From positions 336,468,539 through 336,532,538 of the forward strand of contig NC_133328.1 of assembly GCF_042186555.1 (NCBI RefSeq): 64,000 nucleotides of DNA, read 5' to 3'. Origin of the DNA: Aquarana catesbeiana (Eukaryota > Chordata > Amphibia > Anura > Ranidae). A program made the position numbers and the translations under genes. The stretch's first letter is position 1. Each line of letters starts with the position of its first letter. This document shows, piece by piece, positions 1-12,834 of the stretch. The notes under the pieces were generated by a model, which was not told where the DNA came from, did not search any database, and saw only the letters and a program-made list of their open reading frames with translations.

Positions 1-1559
1 TGTGCACCATCCTGAACCCTGCTAGTGGAAATTACTTAAAAACGATTGCTTAAATACTAGAGGCTGAATCCCGATTTAGGTCATGTCGGCATGATCCTTT
101 TTATTAAATGCCTTGGAATTAGACTTATTGCTCCACATTTAGGTTCTAACAGACTCATGGGGATTACCCTCATAAACATAATCATATGATCATCTGTTTA
201 TCTGTAATACTTTCGTCTCCACTGCCACCTACTGGTGCCTTGGGTTCTCAACCCTTACTTTAATCAGAGAACGTTGATTTTGTCCTTTTCTTTTCTTTTT
301 TTTTTATTCAATGATCCCGATTAGACTGTTAGTCATCTGTGAGAATTTTAAAACGGTGAAATACTATGCCAATTCGGCATTACCTTGAACTGATGAAATA
401 TGTTGTCCGCCAGCGTTCTATTTTTTCAAAAGTTAGAGCCAAATGTGCCTTATTTCCTTTTGACCTACTGAGATACAGTATATGTTTACCTAGATTTTGG
501 AGACTCTGTGAGAGTCATACTCCATGGGATCACACTTTCAGATTACCCATTGCCTATAATTTTGGTATCAAGACTGCACTCCTAGAGAGAATCACGTCAG
601 TCTAATAACTTGCCAACACCTATTTACTCATTGCTCTTGCCCAAACTCCTACTGGCTCCCTAACTTTATGTTTAACCAGCAATCACCCCCCCTCTTCTTT
701 CCCCGAGGCTACCTAAATAAAATATTTTTACCTACATCTCTCCAAATCTACGAACTGCCAGCAATCCAGGAGCTGGCTTTCCATCCACCAAACAATTGCC
801 TGTGTGTGTTCTGACAGTGTGATCCTCACTCTCCACATGATTCATCAGGGTACTTAATATGTTCATATGTTTAACCTGCTTAGTTAATACACAGTTATAC
901 TAATGTTGAAGTAACGTAATGTTTCTATACTAGTTAAGCAGGGGCTCTTTCATTCTGACAGGCCCTCACCCCTATGCAAGACCCATGAGTTCTATATTTG
1001 CTAGCCACCGTGATCATTAAGCCTTTCCAGCCTACCTGGCCTATCTATTTCCCTTCTCTACTTACATAATGAGCTCCTCCCTACCCGATCACCCTTTACC
1101 TTCTCACCCAAAAAACGCCCTCTTTGCATACATACCTGCACAGCCTCCCTTTATGTACTCAAATGAGCCTTAGTGTCTGGCGGGGCAATCCGTTAACCCC
1201 ATTCTTCTCGTAAAGCCACCTCGCACACAATGGTAGTCTTTCCTCTCCCATGCATTTGTACCCTAGCATTCTTCAATGCCACGAACACCTCAGGCATTAC
1301 CATATATATGGTACACACCCTACCTGCACGAGTGAGCTGGTTCTCACCTGTCACTGGATACCTCTCTCCTGAGTTCCTCTCACCCTACCTTCACTCTTCT
1401 CCCTTAAACCTCCTCCCTTTTTTTTTTCTTCCCCCCCATCCTAATTCCTTCCCTTTCTTCCACCTCTGATTGATTAGCTAGAGTAAACAGAATCTTGATT
1501 TTCTGGTCTTCAGTTTAGTAAAGTGTAGATAGCCTAAACATGACTTCTACATCGTCTAC
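1..1559. other. No gene recognised; pyrimidine-rich noncoding sequence
   Basis: I see only short open frames here without recognisable domains. The segment is C/T-rich, with runs such as the T/C stretch at 1408-1440. It lies directly upstream of an L1-type endonuclease remnant in the same orientation, so it could be the 5' part of that LINE, but I cannot show this from coding content. Confidence 0.4.
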
Positions 1560-2060
1560 CAGCAACAAACTTCTTCTAAAAATCATTTCGCTTAATGCCC
1601 ACAGCCTCAGCATCCCAGAAAAGTGATCCCAACTACTTCTTACAATGCACAGAAACAAATAAAGTATTATCTTTCTGCAAGAGACACATTTCTGTGGAGA
1701 CTCCATCCCTAAACCCACACATTGGTATTTCCCCATGATTCACCAAGCTACCAACCAAACGTCTAACCCCAAATGGGTTTCAATACTCCTGGCTAAACAC
1801 TACCTCTTCCAACTTTCAGACACACTATCTGATGAAGAGGGCAGATACCATGGACATGCCATGGTAAACAGATCACTTTAGCTAATATATATGCCTGAAC
1901 AGTCACCAGGTCTCCTTCTTCCGAGCCACATTTCAGGAAGGTACCCTGATTCTAGGAGGCAACCTTAATGTCTCTCTGAACCCCCTCCAAGATAAATCTA
2001 ACAACACATCAACCCTTCCATAAAAATCCCTACAATCAATTAAGTCGCAAGTTGGAAAAA
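1560..2060 (+). pseudogene. L1-type LINE ORF2 endonuclease remnant
   Basis: Reading the plus strand across frames gives the order of blocks of an L1-type AP endonuclease. An SLNAHSL start block (about 1585) is followed by FLQETHF (1672-1689), an EEGRY block (about 1838-1852) and LGGNLN (around 1952-1969), which matches the family GGDFN block. In intact LINEs this domain nicks target DNA to prime reverse transcription. Here it carries several stops and frameshifts, and no reverse transcriptase follows, so it is a dead fragment. The next sequence belongs to a different repeat. Confidence 0.6.
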
Positions 2061-2283
2061 AATCGGGTCTGTTGACCCTTGGTGGAGCATTGGTAAGTCT
2101 TTCTAAGAGATGAACAGATAGTCAAGTCTTGAGTATCATTGGTTTGGGGTTGAGAAAAAGGTGAAGTCTATACCGTTAGGGTTAAATGTATGCCAGGAAT
2201 CATGTAGTAACAAATCACTTGTTCCTCAGCCATATTCCTCCTATTTCCAGTTGGTGGGTTCGCCCCAGACAACTTCCCTTGGT
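2061..2283. other. Noncoding sequence between LINE remnant and LTR-like repeat
   Basis: I recognise no gene. The segment joins the LINE remnant to the direct repeat that begins at about 2284. Confidence 0.3.
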
Positions 2284-2936
2284 TCTGTGATGGACTCCTG
2301 AGACCCCGACTGGGTACCTCTACCAGAGAGTTGCTATCTCGCTGCTGGAACACAGGAACAAGGGATCATAGTTGGGAATTGCACCCAAGAACTAGAATTC
2401 ACTAGCTTAGGTACAAACAGGAACAGCCTTTATTAAAAATTCACACTGCATGCCTACATAGAAGTACATGGAACAGAGACACCCATACAATATATTATCA
2501 GTAATTTAGAGGTTATCCTGAGGAAGCAGCAGCAATCCCAGGGTACCCTTCGATAGCACCAATCCCCAAGCTGATGCAGTTTCAAAAAACATTTTCCATG
2601 GAGGTCAGGGATGGGAGCGCCAGCTGGTAAAGGTACCCAGGAGCAGTAACTACTGTAGCCAGTGAGAGTTCTACAGCTACAGCTACCAAACCCTGGTAAA
2701 ATGGTATAATGCAAACACAAGGGAACAGTCCTTCAAAAAACTGGAAATATAACAAATAACACGTGGATGTGGACAGAAAAGGTCCCTGCAGCTAGTGTCC
2801 ATGACAACCCTCTTGGAGTAAAGGTTAATTGTAATCCCAAGAGGCAGGTCTCCTTAGTACTGGGTCCATAGTCGGTGAGAAGGGGGCTGGCCTCCAGGCC
2901 CCTCCAAAAGCCCAAGTAGTGTTGGTTCCTGTGACA
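2284..2936 (-). repeat. Left LTR-like repeat (3' LTR on minus strand)
   Basis: The repeat begins TGTGATGGA and ends CCTGTGACA. It aligns with the copy starting at 4287 over most of its length, with many substitutions and small indels, which implies an old element. Confidence 0.5.
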
Positions 2937-2989
2937 TTTACCCCCAAAGGTAGATTAACCAGGCCCCAGACCCCCAACTGGTCTGGACC

Positions 2990-3700
2990 TGCCTTAGTTG
3001 GACAGTATTCTGTCTGCGTGATCTCTGCCTTGGCCACTGGGGAGAAGTAAAGACGACTGCTTCTTTTCCCTAAGGTCCTGGTGTCACTGTAGGTGTGGGG
3101 CAGAGGTTGTGGATGCTCTGTACAATTGCCAGCACAGAAGCTGGGAGGTCTTTAAGGTTCTGGGTCTTGGTCTGCTACTGAGGAGAGGGGTCAACTGCCC
3201 CAACTCTCCGGAGCCTTTGGGGCACTGTAGGTGCTAGGCAGAAGCCAGTGGTGTTCTGCCCTGTTGCCAGTGTTTCAGTTGGAAGTAGGAGCTTCACTAC
3301 ACAAGCCTGTCGCTGGGGAGAGGAGCCACTGCCCCACCACCTGGGAGCTCAGGAGTTGTTGCCAGTGCTGGGCAGAGGTTGGTGGCACTCAGCCCTGATG
3401 CCGAAGCTTCAGCTGGGGACCCCAAATCCTCCACTCTGGCTGGCTGTTGGGGTGGGAGGATGACTTCCTCTTTTCTCGAGACTCTTAACTGCTGCGGAAG
3501 AGTGAGAACAACTATCTCCATTCCCTTGTCTTTGGCCTGCCACTAGGGAGAGGAAAATAGCTTCCCCCTTCCTTGCAGTGAGGAGTGAGGATGGCCACAT
3601 CCTCTCCCTGCTGCTCCCGAATTGCTGAAGATCCAGGGAAAGGGCTGGCTGCACTTGGTCCCAGTGCTAGTGCTTTAGTGGGTGACACATAATCCATAAC
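2990..3700. repeat. Degenerate GC-richer tandem repeats inside the LTR element
   Basis: Units of about 70-130 bp recur with phrases such as GGGGAGAGGAGCCACTGCCCC, GGTGCTGGGCAGA and CCAGTGCT. The open frames across this stretch are by-products of the repeat and have no recognisable domain. Confidence 0.45.
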
Positions 3701-4286
3701 ATCCATAGGTGCTGGGGCATACTGTTGAACAGTCTTTTATATGCTTGTTTCAGCCTCCATTCTTGTGTGACTATAAAGTCCAAGTCATTGCTCAATCCGA
3801 GCTCACTGGGAAGTTCCAACTCCCTAAAATCTCAGATGTCCTCCCATTATCCACTCCACTGTACTACTAAACTGTATATCCTTCTGAAGCACCTCAAAGA
3901 TCAATTCCAGGCCGCCAAAGTCACAGCCCTCTATGGGATTGCAGTTCTCCAACCTCAGACACACTTGGGTGGCATATCATTGCAGTGCCCGATACCCATT
4001 GTCCAGCATCAGTTCCATCTAGACCAGCCTATGCAGCTCCATTAGTCATTCCTCCCAAGGATGCTCTCCCAATAATGGTAGTCGCAAGTCCAGCTGCAGC
4101 CAGTACCAATCAATAGAGCATAGGGAGGACCTTTGGATTAGATTCTTGCTCAACATGGACAGCCCCTCCAGGGTCACATCTCTCAATTCCAGCATATCCC
4201 AGGCAGAACCAAACTCTGCTTTCATTGCAACTGGCTCTGTAATCAGCTGACACTGGGTCCAGGTGGTGATTGGGATTGCCACCAAA

Positions 4287-4955
4287 TGTGATGGACCCCT
4301 GACACCCTGACTGGGTATCCCCACCAGACAGCTGCTTCCTCACCACTGTAACACAGGAACAAGGGATTAAAGCTGGAAATTGCACCCAAGAACTAGATGA
4401 CACTAGCTTGGGTGCACACGGGAACAGCCTTTATTGAAAACTCACACAGAATTTTTACCACACAAAATCAGATACTGTAAGAGCTTGATCACATTATTCT
4501 CAACAATGCCCACCCAGACAGCCTGGTACCTACATAGGAGTAGATGGAGCAGCGACACCCATACAGTGTAATATCAGTCATTTGGGATGATCACTAGGGA
4601 GCAGGGACAATCCAGGGGTATATTCAATAGCTCCAAGCCCCATGATGATACAGTCAAAAAAGCAACATTCTCCAAAGTTAGGGGCCAGCTGGTAAAAGGT
4701 ACCTGGAAGCAGTCCCTACTGTAGCCAGGTGAGCATTCCACAGCCACAGCTACTAAACCCCAGTAAGACGGTGTGGTGCAAACACATGGGAACAATCCTT
4801 TAAAAAAAGGTAAAATATAACAAATAACAGGTGGATGTGGACAGAAAAAGTCCCTGCAGCCAGTGTATGTGACAACCCTCTAGGGGAAGAGGTTCCTTGT
4901 ATCCCCAAAAGGGGGGTCTCCTTAGTCCTAGGTCCATAGTCGGTGGGAAGGAGGA
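4287..4955 (-). repeat. Right LTR-like repeat (5' LTR on minus strand)
   Basis: This segment begins TGTGATGGACC and matches the 2284-2936 repeat up to about 4950, after which the two diverge. It contains the same ACAGCCTTTATT polyadenylation block. Confidence 0.45.
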
Positions 4956-5059
4956 TGGCACGATAGATAACATCTTCTATAGTGCTGTAAGAGAAGTCAG
5001 GCTAACAGATGCACATCTGCACACAAGCATGGGCACACCAGTGTGTGTACAAAGAGAGA

Positions 5060-5145
5060 CTTGTATTGGCGCGTGCACGGGCGCACGCCAATGCGCATGC
5101 GCACGTGTGCGCATCAATGCGTGCGCGCGCACGTGGATGTATGGG
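5060..5145. repeat. Alternating purine-pyrimidine (Z-DNA-prone) tract
   Basis: The tract is dominated by GCGCAC, TGCGCATGCGCACGTGTGCG and GTGCGCGCGCACGTGG steps, that is alternating CG/CA/TG dinucleotides over roughly 80 bp. It is far more CpG-rich than its neighbours. Confidence 0.6.
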
Positions 5146-6205
5146 CACCAATTAAGTCTATTTAAACTGAACACTGACACATGAACATTGCTGAGTGGTC
5201 TTTCAACTAGTGCTTGTTTACCTGATCTGTTCCAGCTTACTGTGTCTTGACCCGACTTCACCTGAACCTTCTCCTTGACTTCCGCCTGCCTACCTGATCC
5301 TGGCTTGTGTTTGACTCTGCTTCCGCCTGATGTTCCTGTACCTTGCTGCCCGTCTGTGTACTGAACCCGGCCTGTGTCCCGTCTCTCCCGTCTCTGCCTC
5401 TCGCTCGGTACCTGCTCTGTCCAGCTGTTGATGACCTCCTGGCTTACGTCCCGGCTACGCCTCCATTTGCTGACCCAGCGATACAGAGCTCCAGTTCTCA
5501 GAGCCTGCCCAGTGCTCTTCAGCCACCTGGTTCCTGCCAAGGACCAGCCAGCACCATCCACTACATCGGCCCTCGTGCCACTCTGTGTCCTTCACTCCCT
5601 GTCATCACTACCAGGGGTGTTAGACAGGAGGTGCAAGAGAAGCCCCCTCTCCAGCTCAATCTCCACCAGGTACATGACAAGTGGCTCCCACTATCGATAC
5701 CATTAACATTTTTAGCCATATACTACAGCTAGGTGAGAGTGTTCGGGATCTTTTATGTTCCCCCTCTTTCTTCCTTGTTTTATACTCTCCTTTTTATCAT
5801 CATATAATTTTGAAATTAATACTCTATTATAGATACTCCCAAATCTGCATCTGCTCCTGATAAGTGGTATTTTAACCATGAAATGCGTAGAGCTTTCCTA
5901 TGATGCTACGTCACAGTGTCTATGTGCAATATCTGTATTTTATTATAGTTTAATGAATCAATTTCATCATTATTATCATGCCTATATGTTACCATTACAA
6001 CTTTGGTCTAGATTCCCAAGGTCCATTACTACTGTATATCATGTTGGAATAATTGTGTATAATCATGAATTGTTTAGATGATATCTATCAAGACCTATTA
6101 TTTTTTTTTTTTTTTTTCTACTATTTTACATATGTATGTATGCCCCTTGTAACAATAAACAATGATTACATTGATTGGTTTGTTCAACTTAGTAGTGTGC
6201 TTCAT
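5146..6205. other. Unclassified C/T-rich to AT-rich noncoding sequence
   Basis: The stretch 5200-5640 resembles the CCTG/CTGCC-rich leader and LTR sequence common in amphibian retroelements, but I found no partner copy or coding domain. From 5700 it becomes AT-rich with a T-run at 6100-6118 and an AATAAA at about 6153. No gene is recognised. Confidence 0.3.
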
Positions 6206-8305
6206 ATAACCACATGCTTACTGGGCACTTAAACCCCCCTCCTGCCCAGACCAATTTTCAGCTTTCAGTGCTCTCACACTTTGAATGACAATTACTCAGT
6301 CATGCAACACTATACCCAAATGATTTTTTGTCCCTTTTTTCATACAAATAGAGCTTTCATTTGGTGGTATTTTATCACCTCTGGGTTTTTTAATTTTTGC
6401 GCTATAAATGAAAAAAAACGAAAATTTTGGAAAAAAAATGCTTTTTTCTTCGTTTCTGTGATAATATTTTGCAAATTAGCAATTTTTCTTCATAAATGTT
6501 GGCCACAATTTATACTGCTACATATCTTTGGTAAAAATAACCCAAATTAGTGGATATTATGTGGTCTGTGTGAAATTTATAGAGTCTACAAGCTATGGTG
6601 CAAATCATAAAAAAATTATCACATCTGATCACACCTGATGATCACACCTGATGTACTGAAGCCCATCTCATATCTTGAGACCCTAACAAGCCAGGAAAGT
6701 ACAAATGCCCCCCAAATGACCCCTTTTTGGAAAGTAGACATTCCAGGGTATTTAGTAAGAGGCATGGTGAGTTATTTGAAGTTGTCATTTTTTCCCACAA
6801 TTCTTTGTAAATTAAGGTTTTTTTTTATTTTTTATATTTTTTTCAGAAAATTGTCATTGTAATAGCTTATTTCTCTCACGTGGAATGTGCATACCACAAA
6901 TGACACCCCAAAATACATTTAGCTACTCCTCCTGAGTATTACAATACCACATGTGTGGGACTTTTTCACTAACTGGCCACATACAGAGGCCCAACATGCA
7001 GGGAGCATCATCAGGTGTTCAAGGAGCATAAATTACCCATCTAACTTGTTGACTACCTATTACACTTTTGAAGGCCCTAGAGCACCAGCACAATGGAAAC
7101 GCCCACAAAATGACCCCATTTTGGAAATCTAACAACACATCTATGAGGCATAATGAGTCTTTTGAATGGTTAATTTTTTTCCAGAAGTTTTTGGAAAATG
7201 TGGAAAAAAATGAAAACGCATTTTTTTTTACACAAAGTTGTCCGTTTATAAGATATTTCCAACACATAGCATTTACATAGCAAAAATAACACCCCGAAAT
7301 ACATTCTGCTACTCCTCCTGAGTAAAACGATACCACATGTGTGAGACTTTTACACAGCCTGACCACATACAGAGGCCTAACATTGAAGTAGCACCTTCAG
7401 GTGTTCTAGGAGCATAAATTACACATCTCATTTCTCACCCACCTATTACACTTTTGAAGGCCCTGGAGCACCAGAACAATGGAAACTCCCACAAAATGAC
7501 CCCATTTTGGAAAGCTAACACCCCAACGTATAATCTATGAGGCATAATGAGTCTTTTGAATGGTTCATTTTTTTCCAGAAGTTTTTTTTGGAATATGTGG
7601 AAAAAAAATGAAAACGCATTTTTTGTTGTTGTCCGTTTATAGGATATTTCCAACACATAGCATTTACATAGCAAAAATAACACCCCAAAATACATTCTGC
7701 TACTCCTCCTGAGTAAAACGATACCACATGTGTGAGACTTTTACACAGCCTGACCACATACAGAGGCCTAACATTGAAGTAGCACCTTCAGGTGTTCTAG
7801 GAGCATAAATTACACATCTCATTTCTCACCCACCTATTACACTTTTGAAGGCCCTGGAGCACCAGAACAATGGAAACTCTCACAAAATGACCCCATTTTG
7901 GAAAGCTAACACCCCAACGTATAATCTATGAGGCATAATGAGTCTTTTGAATGGTTCATTTTTTTCCAGAAGTTTTTTTTGGAATATGTGGAAAAAAAAT
8001 GAAAACGCATTTTTTGTTGTTGTCCGTTTATAGGATATTTCCAACACATAGCATTTACATAGCAAAAATAACACCCCAAAATACATTCTGCTACTCCTCC
8101 TGAGTATAACGATACCACAGGTGTGAGTCTTTTACACAGCCTGACCACATACAGAGGCCTAATATTGAAGTAGCGCTTTCAGGCGTTCTACAAGCATAAA
8201 TAACACATCTCATTTCTCACCCACCTATTACACTTTTGAAGGCCCTGGAGCACCAGGACAATGGAAACGCCCACAAAATAACCCCATTTTGGAAAGCTAA
8301 CACCC

Positions 8306-8676
8306 TGACTCGGTTGAATTGATGATAGGCAACTCCTATCCTCATATTGATTAGTGGTTCCAAATTAATAATAACTACTGCAGTAGGGAACAGACACAAA
8401 AGATACGCTCAGCATCTTTCCAAATTACTGTTCTGCTTTATTATGACGCAATTGAAGGTTTTTATGCACATGATTACGTAGGTATCACATTAATATTACA
8501 ATTGTACGTTTATGGTAACAAGGGGCGTTACATAGACAGGCTTATTCTAATCAGGACTCAAAAGAATGTAAACATTTACTGAAAACATTATTAGTGCCGT
8601 GTGCACAGTGAGGGCAGTGTGCAATACATACAAAATAGAATACAATTATATACAGAACTTACAAATTTCCATTACA
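8306..8676 (-). repeat. ERV 3' LTR
   Basis: On the minus strand it runs TGTAATGG to CCGAGTCA. Read by eye it matches the other LTR base for base. It contains an AATAAA signal on the minus strand (plus-strand CTTTATTAT near 8436). Confidence 0.85.
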
Positions 8677-8690
8677 GTCTCCCCTCTTTT
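8677..8690 (-). other. ERV polypurine tract
   Basis: On the minus strand AAAAGAGGGGAGAC sits directly before the TG of the 3' LTR. This is the expected place for the primer of plus-strand DNA synthesis, and it fixes the orientation of the element. Confidence 0.75.
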
Positions 8691-9109
8691 GATCAATATT
8701 TTGATCACTAACCATACCTGCTATCACCTTTAACCTGGAACCTCCACACGCTTAGGTGGAGGTAGTCCTAGCCAAAGAGGCAAAAAAACTCCATTGTGGA
8801 GAAAATAATAGCTGAGCAACTTTTTCATTACAAAATGACTTTTCATTGTGAAAAACAAATGATTGATAAGACATATTTACAGAGTACTGGCTGTACACTC
8901 CTGTGGCCAGAATGGCCTTCTAGCTGAATTGTGGACATGCTGACTTATCAGCATATGTAAACACAGACAATTCTACATAAAATGGAAGACGTACAAAAGA
9001 CAAATATGACTTCAACATGGCTAAACTATTTTTCAAATATATATATCCCTTACAATTAAAGTAATTGAATCAAAAAGTACCCTAGACTGTGATCACAAGA
9101 GGGAAACAA

Positions 9110-11100
9110 ATCAAACACGGAGATTTCTTTAATTTAGTCATTTTTGCAGTGTCTGGTGTGGATCCAGGTGACTTTTCCTTCAAGTTTTGCAAAAACTGTA
9201 CATGAAATAGATGCTGTATTGGGTCTCCAAACATTTCCTTATATATAAATGTCTCTTAACAATCCAAAAGTCACCTGGCTTTAGTTTTAGATCCTTCCAA
9301 ACTTTTAGGATCTGGAATTAGGGAGAAAACACATAAATGAGTTTGTAAAAAACCTTAAAAGATCATCAGCATTCTCCGTGAGATCCGAATGGAGGACTTC
9401 AGCTGCTGAGACAAAATATAAGCAAGTGAGTAACACACTCCCAAACCAAATCCCATAGGGAGAGAGTCCAATATCCCCCTTAGGGGCTTCATAAAATATA
9501 AGAAAACATTCAGGCAAAAGTTTTCTAGTTTCTTACTCTACTTTGTCCGCTACATTGTAGACAGTGGGGGTGTAAAAATAAAACCTCAAAACTTCTATTA
9601 AGGACTCTCCTATAAAAAATGATTTCCTCTGTTACTCTCTGTACTTTCTGGCACTCTGTACTTACAAACTACTTCTGATAACACTTTTTACTGTGGCCTT
9701 TGCAGTAGCATTTGCCACTGGACATCCAAAAAACATGTCCATACAGACAAAATGCATACTCGTAAGATCCTAACTTGGGCATCTGGATATATCTTTTTTG
9801 TAATCTCTGGAAGGGATGTTGAGCTTTTGGTAACACCTTTGGTAACAGGTAAAACAAGAAGTGGTATGTTATAAAAACAACTGTGGTGAACCCTGGCTCT
9901 ATCCCATGCTCATTTACTAAGGCAGCCATAACTTCTTGTGACTGATGACACGGTCCATGTGTCAAGCTGGAGGGAAAAGAGTGGCTGACAGACATAAATG
10001 ATCACCTTTTCCAAAGTCCTGTTTCATAAGAAGTTGCCCCCTGTGGACCACTTGTTCTTCTCGTTCTGGGGTCCTTAAAGTTGAATTATTAATCCCAGCT
10101 ATACTGGGCCAGAACTAGGTTGGAATCTGTGAGTTGCACAGACCCATCAAGTGTCCGGGGCTGTAAATGCAGCATCCTTAGTCACCTGGTCTGCTTCCAT
10201 GTGTGAAAGTTAATATGGCTACCTCAGCAAGAAGCTGGAAGGCTGAAAACAGCCGATCAAATTAACTTGGCATGCTTGATTGGTTTACCTGCCGAAGTAA
10301 AAACAAACTTCTGGCCCTTCAAATGGAACCAAAAGCTCTCTATATCTCGACTATCTATATAAATATACACTCTTTTTATAGCTCACAGGCTTTGCTAAAA
10401 CATGGAGCTCTGCTTCTTGAGCTGGGGAAAAAGGATCCAATGACTTTGAATACAGAGTATCCTTCTGGGTGATAAACTGCATACTCAAATCTACAAAAAA
10501 TGTAATATCTGGGTCTTCAGGGAGTGTGTCCTGCACTGGGCTCACAGCAGCTGATTCCTATGTCATCAATTTAACACATGCGTCTTTTCCTTTCTTTTGA
10601 ATAAATGTACGCATTTTTCATTGTTAGATTTGTACATAAACAAACTCATATTTTAAACCTTTCATTAGACAAACATTTAGTTAGCTGTAAATTTGCTGCA
10701 CAGAATGTCGGACCATTGACCAAAACAATATCTAACTTTGTCTAATAGCACCTTTGCATAAAAGCTACAGCTCTGATATATCGGGGTGAACCCTTCATTA
10801 CTGGGTCCAGCTTGCATAAATATATTACAATGTCTTGTTTTCTATCACACTATTTGTGTAAGAACTCCAGTTTCATGTTTCAAAAGACAACTTTTTCCTG
10901 GCAATATTATAATAAATGATAACAATACCCTGCGGTCATGGAGAGATGCCCATAAATCCAAAATATTCTTCTGCTTATACCACTGTACTTACAAGAAAAA
11001 GGGGCACATCATTTCACAATCCACACATTCTGCTTTGGATTTCAAAAATAAAAATAAATAAAAGGACCAAGAATCTGTATGATGGACCAGAAAGCATCAA
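9110..11100 (-). pseudogene. pol: Degenerate gamma-like retroviral pol remnant
   Basis: The minus strand, read across frames, shows pol C-terminal blocks in normal order. A segment around 10690-10900 resembles the RT connection region. RNase H-like sequence lies at about 10140-10330 (block KPIKHAKLI). An integrase core-like stretch lies at about 9669-9995 (blocks IQMPKLGSYEY and GPCHQSQEV). An integrase tail block LSPYGIWFG lies within 9305-9517, and a PGD..VKRH block at about 9230-9290. The mix resembles class I (gamma-like) retroviruses. Stops and frameshifts interrupt every domain and no intact RT catalytic block is visible. Family placement is inference from short blocks. Confidence 0.6.
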
Positions 11101-12834
11101 AAACTAAAAAACAACTTGCTGCAGGTGGCATCTATCCTAACAGGGTGTGTGGACTTGATGTGATGGGACTGTTATATTTAAATTTTATCTATTATTACTC
11201 TTACATCATGGACCGCACATCAAGTTATTATCAAAAACCTTACAATATCATTTTTGTAGAAGAACTTCTTATGTATCCCATCCATCTTGGCTTTGTTAAA
11301 TATTATGGCAGCTTTATTCAAAATAACAACCTCATCTTAATCTTTTTTTTCTCTCAATAAGGGCTTATTGTATAAATGTAAAATTACAAAATTGTTATCT
11401 TAATCTAAACTAATCCCATTTTTACAAATTTCCCCAATAACCTGGATTTCATTTCCAACCAAAGGTTGTCTAAACCAGTTTCAATATATCTATATAATTG
11501 TTAAACTCATATTAGAAATGAATACTCATTATTACTTAATTTTACTTAATTTCCCTTTTTTAAATGCACTGTTTCCACTATCAAAGGATATTCAATTTGT
11601 GTAATACACGGTTAAATGTAACCTTCATTTTACCATGTTTGGAAAACAGATTCAAAATAATTGTGATCACATTGTTTACCATTAGATTCGTTAACCCGGC
11701 ACATTTTGTTATAAATGTTTTGTCTAAAAAACTGGAATTGGCATGATGTCCTTCCAGCTTATCACTAACCTCTCATCCCAGCCACATTTCTTTCAGGAGA
11801 GCACAAAGGAGGGGGTCACATCTGCGTACATGACACACACAAGCAATAGAACTAAAGGTCCCAGCATTCGCACACACATACACCAATATCTCTCTAAAAT
11901 CGCTTACATTTTTCCCATTTGTGCACAACACATGCATATCATTCTCTCACTTTCTTTTAACTCTTTAATATTTCCCTGCCTAAATTCTGCTTTCCTTATT
12001 TTGTTTAAATAACTTTTATATCTAGCTTCTATGATTCTATGATCAGATGGGGAGCCACAGTGCTCATCCCATCTTCCCTCTCTGACAACATATAAAGTAT
12101 TCTGTTTTACCTCTCATTTCTCTGTTTCTGACTTTTACTAGTTGTAGTGCCTGATCCCAAATTCATCCCACAACTTAACATGAAAATGTCCCTTTCTGTC
12201 TAGTGTTAATGTCACCCTTGATCCATCCTGCTCACATTGATAGCTGTTTCTCTAGCTGTTTACTCTGCATGATTCTTAGTCCCTGTGGACTTTGGTAACC
12301 CAGTTACCCATTGTGAATCCCTGTCCACTCTAACCATTAATATAGGGGCTCAGTATAGGCGGGACCGCACCTTCGGTTCATATATAGCGCTTCTCTTGCG
12401 CTGGGCATTTTTGAGGGTCTCTTACCCTTCATTCCCTTACTTAATTCAATGCCCATAATGACTGGCCAGTCTTCTCTCTTCTCTACTTGTGCCTATACCC
12501 TCTTGCCTCTAAACTACTTTATCTAGCAGATGTACTATATATGCCTGTGAACAGCACTATTCTTCCCTTTCTTATCTATAACACTCCGATGGACAATAGA
12601 CAGGGACAACATAACATATAACCACCAATCAATACAGTTCGATTAAGGGGAGTAAAATAGGTACCCTTTGTCCCGAAAATGCCTTACCGATCAAGGAAGT
12701 CTGATAACTCAAATGTAAGCAAAAGGCTTACCTCAGCCGGCTGATTATCAGAAATTCCCGGATCATCTCAAGCTCCTCGTTTCGGATACTCAGGGTCACC
12801 TGGAATCCCCTCCTAAGGCAAAGCTCGCCATGCA
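11101..12834 (-). other. ERV 5' interior, no recognisable gag
   Basis: This part should hold leader, gag and early pol. I see only short frames with no zinc knuckle or protease motif. Adjacent to the 5' LTR, the minus strand reads TGCATGGCGAGC, so TGGCGAGC is a candidate start of a primer binding site, but I cannot assign a tRNA. Confidence 0.4.

Larger units (their letters stand above)
2284..4955 (-). mobile_element. Probable non-autonomous LTR retrotransposon
   Basis: Two diverged direct repeats of about 650 bp (2284-2936 and 4287-4955) share phrases such as GGAACAAGGGAT, CACCCAAGAACTAGA, ACAGCCTTTATT and GGTCCATAGTCGGTG. On the minus strand each repeat carries an AATAAA signal. The left repeat is bounded by TG and CA and is preceded on the minus strand by a purine tract, TTGGGGGTAAA. 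A candidate primer site beginning TTTGGTGGCA lies just inside the right repeat. The 1.35-kb interior has no gag or pol and consists of degenerate tandem repeats. The right end is diverged and I found no target duplication. Confidence 0.5.

Noticed and set aside
4977..5561. 194-aa minus-strand open frame
   Set aside because: It crosses the alternating CG/CA tract and C/T-rich sequence, with no domain, no splice context and no homologous copy in the window.
7515..8148. Paired 80-aa frames as duplicated small genes
   Set aside because: They are the same noncoding 391-bp repeat unit read twice.
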